64,000 nt of DNA from Acidiphilium sp. PA (GTDB taxonomy: Bacteria; Pseudomonadota; Alphaproteobacteria; Acetobacterales; Acetobacteraceae), in contig NZ_JAIMBY010000008.1 of NCBI RefSeq assembly GCF_026191915.1, forward strand, positions 62,001 to 126,000, written 5' to 3'. Shown one piece after another: positions 7,800-16,515 of the stretch. The number at the start of each line of letters is the position of its first letter. Position 1 is the first letter of the stretch. The notes under the pieces were generated by a model. That model worked only from the letters and a program-made list of their open reading frames with translations, did not search any database and was not told the origin of the DNA. The position numbers were made by a program, and so were the translations under genes.

Positions 7800-9977
7800 A
7801 TGAGCAATTTGCAGGATTATCCGATTGCGGTGGTCGACGATGATTATGCGGCCGAATCGGCGGCGGGCCGGGTGGTACGGGCGCTGGTCGCAGCGTTCGA
7901 GGCGCGGGGCCATGCAGTGCTGGCCGGGCTGACCGTCGACGATGCGCGTGCCGGCCGCGTACTCTACACCGGCTTATCCGCGGTACTGGTGTCGATCGAC
8001 GGCTTTGCCGGGCGCGATGCGTTGATCGAGGCATTGGACCGGATTGTGGCCCTGGCTCTGGCACGGGCGCCGGATCTACCGTTGTTCTTGTACGGTGAGC
8101 GGCGGATGCCGGATGATCCGCCGGTGGCGCTGATGGAGCGGATCGATGGGTATTTATATCTGCATGAAGACAGCCCGGCGTTCATGGCCGGCTATGTGTC
8201 GAGTGCGATCCATCGGTATCTGGACGCGATGTTGCCGCCGTTTTTCAAGGCGTTGGCGCGCTACACCGACGCGGCGAAGTATTCGTGGCACACGCCCGGT
8301 CATGGCGGCGGGGTCGCCTTCATGCGCTCGCCGGTGGGCCAGGCGTTTCATCGGTTTTTTGGCGAGACGGCGTTGCGGGCGGATTTGTCGGTCTCGGTGC
8401 CGGAGTTGGGTTCCTTGCTCGATCATGCCGGTCCGGTGCGCGAGGCTGAGCGTGAGGCAGCACAGAGTTTTGGGGCAGATTCGACCTTTTTCGTCACCAA
8501 CGGCACCTCATCGGCCAATAAGATCGTCTGGAGCGGTCTGGTCGGGCCCGGCGACAAGGTTCTGGTGGACCGGAATTGCCATAAATCGATCGTGCATGCG
8601 CTGATCATGACCGGGGCGAGCCCGATCTATCTGCGGCCGAGCCGTAACGCATACGGCATTATCGGCCCGATCCCCCGTGCGCAATTCGAAGCGGCGGCGA
8701 TTGCGGCGCAGGCGGGCGGGCGCATCCGGATCGCAACGGTAACCAACTCGACCTACGATGGTCTGTGCATCAACGCGGACGCGGTAAAGCTCGCATTGGC
8801 GCCGGTGGCCGATGCCGTGCATTTCGACGAGGCCTGGCTGGCCCAGGCGCATTTTCATGAGTTTTATCGTGGATTTTACGCAATGAGCGACGGAGCCGGG
8901 CCGGTCGAGCCCTTGGTGTTCTCGACGCAATCGACCCACAAGGTCCTGGCTGCGATATCCCAGGCGTCAATGGTGCATCTGAAAGAGGGTTTGGCGCAAA
9001 AACTCGATCCTGACCGGTTCAACGAGGCGTTCATGATGCATTCCAGCACCTCGCCCTGGTACGGCATCATAGCATCGTGCGATGTGGCGGCGCGGATGAT
9101 GCGGGGGAAGGCGGGCCGTACGCTGGTTGACGAAACCCTGCATGAGGCAGCCGCCTTTCGGCGCAGCATCGCGGCGCTGGGCGATAATTTCGCGGGGCGC
9201 GGCGATTGGTGGTTCAAGCTATGGGAACCGCCGGATGCCGGGTTCGACCAGGCGGATTGGACCCTGAAACCCGGCGACGCCTGGCACGGGTTTGCCGATA
9301 TCACCGACGGGTTTTCGCTGCTGGACCCGATGAAGGTGACCATTCTGTGCCCGGGTCTGGGTGATGAGGATGGCATTCCGGCGCCGATCGTTGCGAAATT
9401 TCTGTGGTCGCGCGGCATCGTCGTTGAAAAGATCGGCACGTATCATTTCCTGATCCTGTTCACCCTCGGCGTCTCGCGCGGCAAATGGAGCAATCTGGTC
9501 ACTGAATTGCTTGCGTTTCGCGCGCATTATGCGGCGAATACGCCGCTGGCCGACGTGATGCCCGACCTGGTTCGCGGATCGCGCGTATATGAGCGTATGG
9601 GCTTGCGCGATCTCTGCGCCGCGCAGCACGCGGTCTATCAGGATGGCCGGGTTCTCGCGATTCAGAATGCGATGTTCGAAACCCTGCCCGAACAGGTGCT
9701 GACGCCGCAGCAGGCGCACGCCGAACTCGCCGGCGGCCGCGTCGAACAGGTAAGGCTCGATGCGCTGCACGGCCGGGTGCTGGCACGGATGGTGGTGCCC
9801 TATCCGCCGGGCATTGCACTGATCGTGCCGGGGGAACGCGTGTCCTCACCGTTGATTATTGAATATCTCCGCTTTGCAGCGGCCTGGGACCGGCAGTTTC
9901 CTGGATTCGAGGCCGATATCCATGGCGTTCGCAAGGATGCGGACGGCACTTACCTGCTCGATTGCGTGCGCCTGTGA
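7800..9977 (+). CDS. Orn/Lys/Arg decarboxylase (PLP-dependent, fold type I)
   Basis: A 725-residue decarboxylase of the CadA/SpeF/AdiA family, which converts a basic amino acid to its polyamine and consumes a proton. It has the family architecture: N-terminal response-regulator-like wing domain (residues 1-130), PLP core with Asp343 in HFDEAW and the Schiff-base Lys381 in STQSTHKVLAAIS, and a C-terminal domain from about 590. Strong AAGGAG RBS. No amino acid/polyamine antiporter lies beside it, unlike the enteric acid-resistance operons, so biosynthetic or inducible roles are both open. Which of Orn, Lys or Arg is used cannot be decided from sequence by eye. Confidence 0.88.
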   Translation: MSNLQDYPIAVVDDDYAAESAAGRVVRALVAAFEARGHAVLAGLTVDDARAGRVLYTGLSAVLVSIDGFAGRDALIEALDRIVALALARAPDLPLFLYGERRMPDDPPVALMERIDGYLYLHEDSPAFMAGYVSSAIHRYLDAMLPPFFKALARYTDAAKYSWHTPGHGGGVAFMRSPVGQAFHRFFGETALRADLSVSVPELGSLLDHAGPVREAEREAAQSFGADSTFFVTNGTSSANKIVWSGLVGPGDKVLVDRNCHKSIVHALIMTGASPIYLRPSRNAYGIIGPIPRAQFEAAAIAAQAGGRIRIATVTNSTYDGLCINADAVKLALAPVADAVHFDEAWLAQAHFHEFYRGFYAMSDGAGPVEPLVFSTQSTHKVLAAISQASMVHLKEGLAQKLDPDRFNEAFMMHSSTSPWYGIIASCDVAARMMRGKAGRTLVDETLHEAAAFRRSIAALGDNFAGRGDWWFKLWEPPDAGFDQADWTLKPGDAWHGFADITDGFSLLDPMKVTILCPGLGDEDGIPAPIVAKFLWSRGIVVEKIGTYHFLILFTLGVSRGKWSNLVTELLAFRAHYAANTPLADVMPDLVRGSRVYERMGLRDLCAAQHAVYQDGRVLAIQNAMFETLPEQVLTPQQAHAELAGGRVEQVRLDALHGRVLARMVVPYPPGIALIVPGERVSSPLIIEYLRFAAAWDRQFPGFEADIHGVRKDADGTYLLDCVRL

Positions 9978-10016
9978 AGGACGATGCAGCCGATCGGTTT
10001 CGTTAACGCACGACCA

Positions 10017-10439
10017 TCAGAAGGCCGTAGCGCGATTCCCCTGCGCCGCGAGATCATCAAGGATTGGACAATCCGGTCGGTTGTCGCCATGGCAACAGAC
10101 CACCAGGTGGCGCAATTGCGCGCTCATCGCCTGTAAACCGGCCACCTTCGCGTCCAGCGCAGCCAAATGCGCCAGCGCGACCGCTTTCACCTCGCCCGAT
10201 GGCCGTTGCCGGTCGCGCCATAACGACAACAGCACCCGGATATCCGCAATCGAAAATCCCAGATCCCGGGCGCGATGGATGAAGCCCAGCTCATGGATCA
10301 GTCGCGGGTCGTAGAACCGATAATTATTCTCACCGCGGACAGGCGCCTCAATCAATCCGATCGACTCGTAATGCCGGATCATTTTGGCGGAAGCGCCGCT
10401 TGCTGCCGCTGCTTCCCCGATCGTCAATCGCTCGCCCAT
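10017..10439 (-). CDS. MerR-family regulator, CueR-like (Cu(I)-responsive type)
   Basis: A 140-residue regulator with the N-terminal winged helix-turn-helix (MGERLTIGEAAAASG... MIRHYESIGL), a central dimerisation helix, and a C-terminal metal loop CCHGDNRPDCPIL (Cys115/116 and Cys124). This resembles the CxGDxxxxCPI loop that binds monovalent Cu/Ag/Au in CueR. Such proteins activate promoters with overlong spacers. It follows the cytochrome b561 gene by 49 bp on the same strand, and no copper ATPase or oxidase lies nearby, so the target is unknown. Confidence 0.85.
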   Translation of the reverse strand: MGERLTIGEAAAASGASAKMIRHYESIGLIEAPVRGENNYRFYDPRLIHELGFIHRARDLGFSIADIRVLLSLWRDRQRPSGEVKAVALAHLAALDAKVAGLQAMSAQLRHLVVCCHGDNRPDCPILDDLAAQGNRATAF

Positions 10440-10488
10440 GTCGCATGTCCCTGATGGTGAGTGCCTGGGAGTGGCCGCCCATTATGGG

Positions 10489-11049
10489 CTATCGCCACAT
10501 GCGCTGCAATTCCGGGCGGCGGTCGAGCAATTGGTGTTTCAGGGCGCCGGCGATGTGGGCAACGACGAGGGTGTAGAGGGCGTAGCCGAGGTAAGTGTGG
10601 ATAGCGCCGAACCAGATGTGGAAAGCGTGTTTGGTGGCGGCAGGGATGGTGGTGATGATGCCGAGGCGGAACCAGGGAATGATCCAGAATAGTTTGAGCG
10701 GATGGCTGGCAGCGGCGCTCCACGCGGAATCGTGGATCCAGCCGGTGATCGGCAGAGCAAGGATCAGCAGATAAAGAGCGTAGTGAACGGTGTGGGCGAG
10801 GGTGCGTTCCCACGGCGCGTAGCTAATCGGCATAGTGGGTGGTTTGTGGGTCAGACGCCAGGCGATGCGGGCGAATACGAGGAACAGCACGGTGATGCCG
10901 ATCGATTTATGCAGATCAATCATCGGTCGTTGCCAGCTGATGGGGGCGTAATTGGCACCGAGCCCGAGGATGACATTCACCAGAATGAAAAATGCGATGC
11001 CCCAATGCAGCAAGACGGCGGTGCGGGTGTATTTTTCGGCGTCGGTCAT
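10489..11049 (-). CDS. Cytochrome b561 family membrane protein
   Basis: A 186-residue di-haem b561 electron-transfer protein of the inner membrane with four predicted helices. The haem-ligand histidines fall in VLLHWG, MIDLHKSIG, HTVHYALY and IHTYLGY segments. I place the start at the ATG 11047-11049 (MTDAEKYTRTAVLLHWG), which has GGAG eight bases upstream; an in-frame ATG 18 codons earlier has no such support. Likely shuttles electrons from the quinone pool, for example to superoxide or another periplasmic acceptor, as in CybB. Divergent from the glycosyltransferase gene and upstream of the CueR-like gene. Confidence 0.88.
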   Translation of the reverse strand: MTDAEKYTRTAVLLHWGIAFFILVNVILGLGANYAPISWQRPMIDLHKSIGITVLFLVFARIAWRLTHKPPTMPISYAPWERTLAHTVHYALYLLILALPITGWIHDSAWSAAASHPLKLFWIIPWFRLGIITTIPAATKHAFHIWFGAIHTYLGYALYTLVVAHIAGALKHQLLDRRPELQRMWR

Positions 11050-11133
11050 CGGGATGCTCCGGCAGTGACTCCCATTCGTTGGGGCTGCTTGGCAGGTCGT
11101 CAAGCCACCTCATGTGACGCGCAATCGATCGTG

Positions 11134-12594
11134 ATGAGGATAGAACCCGTGCCAGATACCTTGAACCCGATGCTCCGGATGAATTCGCCGCGCTGGACAC
11201 CGCCACCGACGCCGTGGCGCAGTGTGGCGATCCATGGCGCCGTCATGGCCGTCTGGGTCGTGTTGTTTGCAAATGCGTTTTTCGCGCGCGGTATTTCGGG
11301 CTGGTCAGTCGGGATTGTCTATATCGCGTATGATACGGTGTTGCTGGCGTTTACCGTCTGGCAGACGTGGCCATTGCGCAAGGCGACCGGAATGCCCGCG
11401 CCGGTCGGGGTCCGGCCGACGCTGGGGGTGATTGTTGCTGCCTATAACGAAGCATCGGTGGTCGAGGCGACGGTCGCCGGGTTGATCGGGCAGAGCGATC
11501 CGCCCGAGGTAATCGTGATCGCCGATGATGGCTCGACCGATGGCACAGCCGCCGTGATGCGATCGGTCTACCGCCTCGAGCCGCCGCTGACGGGCGCGAT
11601 CAGCGCCCCAAGCCCCATCGTGCCACAACTGCGTTGGTTGCGCCTGCCGCATGGCGGTAAGGCGGTGGCGCTGAACGCCAGTCTGGTTCATCTCAAGACC
11701 GATCTAGTTCTGACCGTGGATGCCGATACCATCCTGGATGGCGACGCGATCGGGGCAATGCGCGCAGCGTTCGCGACCACGCCGGGCTTGGTGGCGGCGA
11801 CCGGAGTATTGACGCCGGTATGCGATTCCAGCCTGAGCGGGCGGGTGTTCGAGTGGTTTCAGACATATGAATATATCCGTAATTTTCTCTCGCGCTACGC
11901 ATGGATGCGCCAGGACAGCCTGTTGCTGATTTCAGGCGCGTTCGCCGGGTTCCGGCGCGATGCCCTGGCGCTGGTGGGCGGATTCGATCCGGATTGCCTA
12001 GTCGAGGATTATGAATTGATCCATCGGCTTCGCCGCTACGGGTTTCTGCACGGGTTGGGTTGGCGTAGCGCGGTGATCGGTGCCGCGCGGGGGCGAACCT
12101 CGGCGCCTGGCAGCCTGCCCGCGTTTCTGCGCCAGCGCCGGCGCTGGTTCGGCGGATTTCTGCAGACCCAGTTCTGGTATCGCGACATGGTGGGGGCGGC
12201 GCGCTACCGGCGGTTGGGGACGTGGATGTTGCCGGTCAAAGCCATCGATACCATGCAGCCGATCTATGGGCTGTGCGCGTTCGCGCTGCTGCTGTGGTAC
12301 ATCGGCACCGGCCGGGTCACGATGCTGATTCCGGTCGGTGGGTTCATTCTGGGCAAGATCGTGATCGATCTCGGGTTTCATGGCTGGTCGGTGCATTTGT
12401 ATCGCAACTGGGTGGGTGGGCGGACCCAGGCGAAGCCGGGCTTGGCGATTTTGGCCGCCGTGATCGAACCGTTCAGCTTTCAGCTGTTCCGACACCTTGG
12501 TGCAGGCTGGGGCTGGGTATATTTTCTGACTGGCAAACGTGTATGGGGGGTGCAGAAGCGTGTCGTTGCGCTCGCGGGTGAGTCGGACGCCTGA
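11134..12594 (+). CDS. Processive family-2 glycosyltransferase (PgaC/IcaA/cellulose-synthase type)
   Basis: About 486 residues from the ATG at 11134. All catalytic motifs of a membrane-embedded processive GT2 are seen: DDGST (131-135), DADT as the DxD (196-199), EDYEL catalytic-base motif (291-295) and QRRRW (334-338). Two N-terminal helices and at least two C-terminal helices flank the cytosolic domain. This points to polymerising and exporting a polysaccharide such as poly-N-acetylglucosamine or cellulose-like glucan, but no partner genes (deacetylase, c-di-GMP receptor) are adjacent. The start is uncertain: GTG 11131, ATG 11170 and ATG 11179 are also in frame and no clear RBS decides; the open frame back to 10702 runs antisense through the b561 gene and is not used. 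Confidence 0.85.
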   Translation: MRIEPVPDTLNPMLRMNSPRWTPPPTPWRSVAIHGAVMAVWVVLFANAFFARGISGWSVGIVYIAYDTVLLAFTVWQTWPLRKATGMPAPVGVRPTLGVIVAAYNEASVVEATVAGLIGQSDPPEVIVIADDGSTDGTAAVMRSVYRLEPPLTGAISAPSPIVPQLRWLRLPHGGKAVALNASLVHLKTDLVLTVDADTILDGDAIGAMRAAFATTPGLVAATGVLTPVCDSSLSGRVFEWFQTYEYIRNFLSRYAWMRQDSLLLISGAFAGFRRDALALVGGFDPDCLVEDYELIHRLRRYGFLHGLGWRSAVIGAARGRTSAPGSLPAFLRQRRRWFGGFLQTQFWYRDMVGAARYRRLGTWMLPVKAIDTMQPIYGLCAFALLLWYIGTGRVTMLIPVGGFILGKIVIDLGFHGWSVHLYRNWVGGRTQAKPGLAILAAVIEPFSFQLFRHLGAGWGWVYFLTGKRVWGVQKRVVALAGESDA

Positions 12595-12698
12595 CGTGGC
12601 GTGTTACCGATCGACACAGATGGCGACATGATCTGGTCGGACGCCACGTGTTCTCTGGCGATGCGGCCAGGCATCGGCCGCTGCATCAGGAGAGATCA

Positions 12699-13016
12699 AT
12701 GACCAAACACGCGCTATCGATCAGCACCATCGGGCTTGGCACTCTTTTGTCGCTTGCGTCATGCGGCGCGGCCCTCGCCTATACGGGCCAGAGTTTGCAG
12801 AAGGATGCGTCGATCACGCCAGCCCAGGCGCAGACGATTGCATTGAAGGCGCAAGCCGGCACCGTCACCGACATGGAATTGGAGCGTGAAAGCGGCGGTT
12901 CGGGTCTGCGGTATTCGTTCGACATCACGGTGGCAGGTGCCACGCATGAGGTCGGCGTCGATGCGAAGAGCGGTGCGGTCCTGGAAAACAGCATTGATGG
13001 TGCTAAACCGGACTAA
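12699..13016 (+). CDS. Secreted PepSY-domain protein
   Basis: 105 residues starting at the ATG 12699 behind an AGGAGA site; a longer in-frame start at 12648 lacks one. An export signal ends either at a lipobox-like LASC (Cys22) or at a signal-peptidase-I site after ALA (residue 27). The mature part is a single PepSY domain (ITPAQAQTIALKAQAGTV ... HEVGVDAKSGAVLENS). PepSY proteins are periplasmic and are proposed to modulate proteases or take part in redox/metal functions. Its place after the glycosyltransferase gives no firm clue. Confidence 0.8.
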   Translation: MTKHALSISTIGLGTLLSLASCGAALAYTGQSLQKDASITPAQAQTIALKAQAGTVTDMELERESGGSGLRYSFDITVAGATHEVGVDAKSGAVLENSIDGAKPD

Positions 13017-13033
13017 GGCACCGCGCCAGCGCG

Positions 13034-13885
13034 TCACAAATAATTGGCGTGGTGGCGTACATGATCGTCCACGAAGGTTGCGATAAAAAAATACGAATGG
13101 TCGTAACCATCCTGCATCCGCAGATCGAGCGGGATCGTTTTTGCGGCGCACGCTGCGCGGAGCAATTCGGGTTTGAGTTCGCGCGCGAGAAAGGGATCTG
13201 CGGTGCCTTGATCGATCAGGATCGGCGGGCCGGCCCAGCCGCGCTCTTCGATCAGGGCGGTCGCATCGTAGGCGCGCCAGACACTGCGGTCAGTGCCGAG
13301 GTAACCGGTCAGCGCCTTTTCGCCCCAGGGGCAGCGCATCGGCGAGACGATGGGCGCGAAGGCGGAGACCGATTTGAAGATTTCGGGATGTTTGAGCGCT
13401 ATGGTCAATGCGCCGTGGCCGCCCATCGAGTGACCAAAGATGCCAACGCGGGCGGGATCGATCGGCAGTTCGGCGTTCAGCAGAGCGGGGAGCTCGCGGC
13501 TGATGTAGGAATACATGCGATAGCCGGACTGCCATGGCGGTTCGGTCGCATCGACATAAAAGCCGGCGCCGGAGCCGAAATCGTAGGCATCGTCTTCACC
13601 AGGATAGTTGAGGCCGCGCGGCGAGGTGTCGGGCGCGATCAGCGCGATGCCGAGTTCGGCGGCGATGCGCTGCGCACCGGCTTTAACCACGAAATTCTCT
13701 TCGGTGCACGTGAGACCGGCAAGGTAGTAGAGGGCAGGTACCGGCCCGTCAGCGGCCTGGGGTGGTAGGAATACGCCAAATCGCATCGAGCATCCGGTTT
13801 CCGTCGAGTCATGGCGGCACACGCTCTGCGTGCCGCCAAAGCTTTTCTGAGCGGAAATTGTCTCAAATTTTTCTGATACGATCAC
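13034..13885 (-). CDS. fghA: S-formylglutathione hydrolase
   Basis: A 283-residue esterase-D family alpha/beta hydrolase that hydrolyses S-formylglutathione to formate and glutathione, the second step of glutathione-dependent formaldehyde detoxification. The catalytic triad is visible: Ser153 in GHSMGG, Asp230 in QGTADPF and His263 in GYDHSYFF. The conserved [11 protein letters not shown] block is intact. The partner formaldehyde dehydrogenase (adhC/frmA) is not in the window. Convergent with the PepSY gene. Confidence 0.95.
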   Translation of the reverse strand: MIVSEKFETISAQKSFGGTQSVCRHDSTETGCSMRFGVFLPPQAADGPVPALYYLAGLTCTEENFVVKAGAQRIAAELGIALIAPDTSPRGLNYPGEDDAYDFGSGAGFYVDATEPPWQSGYRMYSYISRELPALLNAELPIDPARVGIFGHSMGGHGALTIALKHPEIFKSVSAFAPIVSPMRCPWGEKALTGYLGTDRSVWRAYDATALIEERGWAGPPILIDQGTADPFLARELKPELLRAACAAKTIPLDLRMQDGYDHSYFFIATFVDDHVRHHANYL

Positions 13886-14188
13886 GAATTATCCTCCCTG
13901 GAACAGACCGCTGTGTTTATCGCCGGTCGTCGGTTTGGGTGCAAATGGGACCTTCAGCGGGAATATTGTCACGCGTTGCGGGAAAGGGTGGCTCCATTGC
14001 ACGAGCCATGCGTATTCGCGTTGACAGGCACGCATCTTTCTGCGTCATTAACTGTGCAATCGACTTTGGCTTGCCTTGTTGCACGAGACGGGTTTCCGTA
14101 CGCGGCCAAGACGTCCAAAACCCGGTTGTCCCTCTTGAGCCGTGCGGCGGTCGCACGGTGGGTGTGTCTTAGGAGCGACGACGCAACA
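13886..14188. other. Leader region between fghA and the cold-shock gene
   Basis: About 300 bp. It must hold the divergent promoters. Long structured 5' leaders are known for cspA-type mRNAs, and this gap is a plausible place for one, but I can only note its length and the absence of a credible ORF. Confidence 0.4.
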
Positions 14189-14392
14189 ATGGCGATCGGC
14201 ACTGTCAAGTGGTTTAACACCACAAAAGGTTTCGGATTCATCGTACCGCAGGATGGCGGCAAGGATGTATTCGTTCATATCACGGCAGTTCAGGCAGCGG
14301 GCATGCGCGGCCTGAATGAAGGCCAGAAAGTCTCATACGAAATCGCGATGGAACGGGGCAAGGCTGCCGCCATCAACCTGAAAGCCGTCTGA
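14189..14392 (+). CDS. Cold-shock protein, CspA family
   Basis: A 67-residue single cold-shock domain (OB fold) that binds single-stranded RNA/DNA. RNP1 KGFGFI and RNP2 VFVHIT motifs are intact, and the protein begins [15 protein letters not shown] lies at 14171-14175, a somewhat long 13 bp before the ATG. The open frame extends 92 codons upstream, but that part does not look coding. A good intrinsic terminator follows at 14418. Confidence 0.95.
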   Translation: MAIGTVKWFNTTKGFGFIVPQDGGKDVFVHITAVQAAGMRGLNEGQKVSYEIAMERGKAAAINLKAV

Positions 14393-14417
14393 AGTTTCTG
14401 ACTTCGGAGTGCCGATG

Positions 14418-14446
14418 ACGGGGTCCTCTGGGCCCCGTTTTTTTTT
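14418..14446 (+). terminator. Rho-independent terminator after the cold-shock gene
   Basis: Stem ACGGGG (14418-14423) / CCCCGT (14433-14438), continuing into an uninterrupted run of about nine T. It lies 25 bp after the cold-shock stop codon. Confidence 0.85.
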
Positions 14447-14487
14447 GCCTGTCTGCCATCCTTGTCTCTGCCGCGTCGGCTTGCTAG

Positions 14488-14507
14488 TATTAACGTTAAC
14501 GGCAATA
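14488..14507. promoter_or_regulatory. Candidate operator upstream of the acyl-CoA ligase
   Basis: A perfect 10-bp palindrome TTAACGTTAA (14490-14499) sits in a weaker dyad (TATT...AATA) about 75 bp before the ligase ATG. Such sites are expected for fatty-acid regulators (MerR or TetR type). A related GCGT-AA-ACGC dyad precedes the MerR gene at about 16440. Assignment to any regulator is inference. Confidence 0.3.
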
Positions 14508-14573
14508 GATCCTCCAATACGATAGAGTAACATTCCGTTTGGCAGGATCCCGCCGACTTAGGAGGAAGCCAGG

Positions 14574-16232
14574 ATGGACGCTGCCATTCACCATGCCGAT
14601 GTCGATTTCGTTGCCCTCCCCGCGCCGGTCGGTGATTTGCTCGATGATGCGGCGCGCCGGTTTGCCGGGCACCCCGCGGTCGATTTTCTCGGGCGTGGCC
14701 AGACATGGGGAACGGTGGCGGATCTGGCCGACCGTGCGGCCGCGGGGTTACAGGCGCTGGGGGTGGGCAAAGGCGTGTGCGTCGGCCTGTGCCTGCCAAA
14801 CACGCCGTATTCGGTGATCCTGTATTTCGCGATCCTGAAAGCAGGCGGCACAGTGGTGAATTTCAACCCGCTTTACACAGAGCGGGAACTGGCCGGGCAG
14901 ATCAAGGATTCCGGCACGCGAATGATCGTGACGCTGGATCTCGCGATGATCCAGGCAAAGATCGGCCCGTTGGTGGACCAGGGGTTGCTGGACCGCGTGA
15001 TCGTTTGTTCAATGGCGGATGCGTTGCCCCTGCTGAAAGCATGGCTGTTCCGTGCATTCAAGGCCAGGGATCTGGCCGCCATTCCCGATGGGAAGGCATA
15101 TCTGCGATTTGATGAGTTGATTGCAGGGGCAGCGAAGCCAACGCCGGTCGTGATCGATCCTATCCACGATATCGCGGTGCTGCAATATACCGGCGGCACC
15201 ACGGGCACACCGAAGGCCGCGATGCTGACGCATGGCAATATCACCGCCAATATTCAGCAGGTTCTGGCGGCAAGCCCAACGATCGGTCGCGGCACCGAGC
15301 GGATCATCGGCGTTTTGCCCCTGTTTCATGTATTCGCGATGACCGCCGTGATGAATCTGGGTGTCGCGATCGGCGCCGAACTGATCCTGATGCCCAGGCT
15401 GGACATGAAGCTGCTGATGACGACGATTACGCGCAAGCGCCCGACCATGCTTCCGGGCGTGCCGACACTGTACACAGCAATTTGCAACGCTGCCGGCGGT
15501 GGGACGGATTTATCGTTTATCAAGTTCTGCATGTCCGGTGGCGCTCCGATGTCGCTCGAGGGGATGGAGCGGTTTGAGCACCTATCGCGCTGCCCCATTC
15601 TGGAAGGGTACGGGTTGTCCGAAACCTCGCCGATCGTGACCGCGACGCGCCCCGACCATGTGAAGATTGGCTCGGTTGGCCAAGCGCTGCCGGGTACCAT
15701 GGTGGAGATCCGTGACCCGGACCACCCGGAAGTCGTGCTCGCGCAAGGCGCGCGCGGCGAGATTTGCGTGCGCGGGCCGCAGGTGATGCGCGGCTATTAT
15801 CACCGGCCGGAGGAGACGGCGGCGAGTTTTGTCAATGGTGCGTTGCGGACCGGCGATATCGGATATCTGGATGAGGATGGACATTTGTTCATCGTCGATC
15901 GGATCAAGGATTTGATCCTGTGCGGCGGGTTCAATGTGTACCCAAGGGTGATCGAGGAGGCCGCATATCAACATCCTTCCGTGCAGGATGCCGTGGCGAT
16001 CGGCATCCCCGATGGGTATCGTGGCCAGGCGCCCAAACTGTTCGTCACGTTGCGGCCCGGAACGGCCGCAACCGAGGCTGAGATACTCCAATTTCTCAAA
16101 ACACATTTGAACCGGATCGAGATTCCAAAGACTGTCGAAATTCGCGAGAGCCTGCCGAAGACGATGGTAGGCAAATTATCGAAAAAGGAGCTGGTGGCTG
16201 AGGAAGTGGCTAAAGCGCAGGCCAAGATCTAG
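14574..16232 (+). CDS. fadD: Long-chain fatty-acid--CoA ligase
   Basis: A 552-residue member of the ANL adenylate-forming superfamily, which activates fatty acids to acyl-CoA via an acyl-adenylate. Motifs in order: P-loop YTGGTTGTPKAAM, EGYGLSETSP (A5), RTGDIGYLD (A7), DRIKDLILCGGFNVYP (A8 hinge) and the catalytic-Lys motif KTMVGKLSKKEL (A10). AGGAGG lies just upstream of the ATG. Positioned shortly before the beta-oxidation operon, which it presumably feeds, but separated by a repeat element of about 110 bp. Chain-length preference is not predictable by eye. Confidence 0.9.
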   Translation: MDAAIHHADVDFVALPAPVGDLLDDAARRFAGHPAVDFLGRGQTWGTVADLADRAAAGLQALGVGKGVCVGLCLPNTPYSVILYFAILKAGGTVVNFNPLYTERELAGQIKDSGTRMIVTLDLAMIQAKIGPLVDQGLLDRVIVCSMADALPLLKAWLFRAFKARDLAAIPDGKAYLRFDELIAGAAKPTPVVIDPIHDIAVLQYTGGTTGTPKAAMLTHGNITANIQQVLAASPTIGRGTERIIGVLPLFHVFAMTAVMNLGVAIGAELILMPRLDMKLLMTTITRKRPTMLPGVPTLYTAICNAAGGGTDLSFIKFCMSGGAPMSLEGMERFEHLSRCPILEGYGLSETSPIVTATRPDHVKIGSVGQALPGTMVEIRDPDHPEVVLAQGARGEICVRGPQVMRGYYHRPEETAASFVNGALRTGDIGYLDEDGHLFIVDRIKDLILCGGFNVYPRVIEEAAYQHPSVQDAVAIGIPDGYRGQAPKLFVTLRPGTAATEAEILQFLKTHLNRIEIPKTVEIRESLPKTMVGKLSKKELVAEEVAKAQAKI

Positions 16233-16243
16233 GCGAAGTGAGA

Positions 16244-16357
16244 CTGCTTTTTTGGAAAAAAGCAGCAAAAAACTTTTTTGAATTCAGGTACAGGCGGTTT
16301 CATCGGCACGGGCCCAGACGAATAAAAGTTTTTTGCTTCTTTTTTTCAAAAAAGAAG
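16244..16357. repeat. Double palindromic repeat element (copy 3)
   Basis: Two hairpin modules face each other: CTGCTTTTTTGGAAAAAAGC (from 16244) and CTTCTTTTTTTCAAAAAAG (from 16336). Each is followed or preceded by inverted arms AGCAAAAAACTTTT and AAAAGTTTTTTGCT. The 45-bp centre carries GGCACGGGCC, which reads in inverse orientation the GCCCGTGCC of copy 4. This nested layout defines a mobile or REP/BIME-like element. Confidence 0.8.
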
Positions 16358-16436
16358 GCCTTGCCGCCTTCGCCTGACGCCAGCACCGGGCGCTGGACAA
16401 ACAGAAGGGCATGTCCTATACGTAATAGCGATCCTC

Positions 16437-16450
16437 TTTGCGTAAACGCG
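16437..16450. promoter_or_regulatory. Candidate autoregulatory site before the MerR gene
   Basis: TTTGCGTAAACGCG contains a GCGT-AA-ACGC dyad about 66 bp upstream of the MerR start. MerR-family fatty-acid and branched-chain-acid regulators bind short dyads with ACGT-like halves. Similarity only; low certainty. Confidence 0.25.
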
Positions 16451-16515
16451 CGGAATCGTCCATGTTCATCAATACGGAAACCCGAAACTTTGTTTCAAAA
16501 TATCCAGGATTGGGC

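Noticed and set aside
10702-11133. N-terminal extension of the glycosyltransferase back to 10702
   Set aside because: It runs antisense through the cytochrome b561 gene and encodes no family-like sequence.
13762-14172. 136-codon ORF between fghA and the cold-shock gene
   Set aside because: Begins antisense within fghA, has no RBS, and its composition is non-coding; the region is better read as promoter and leader.
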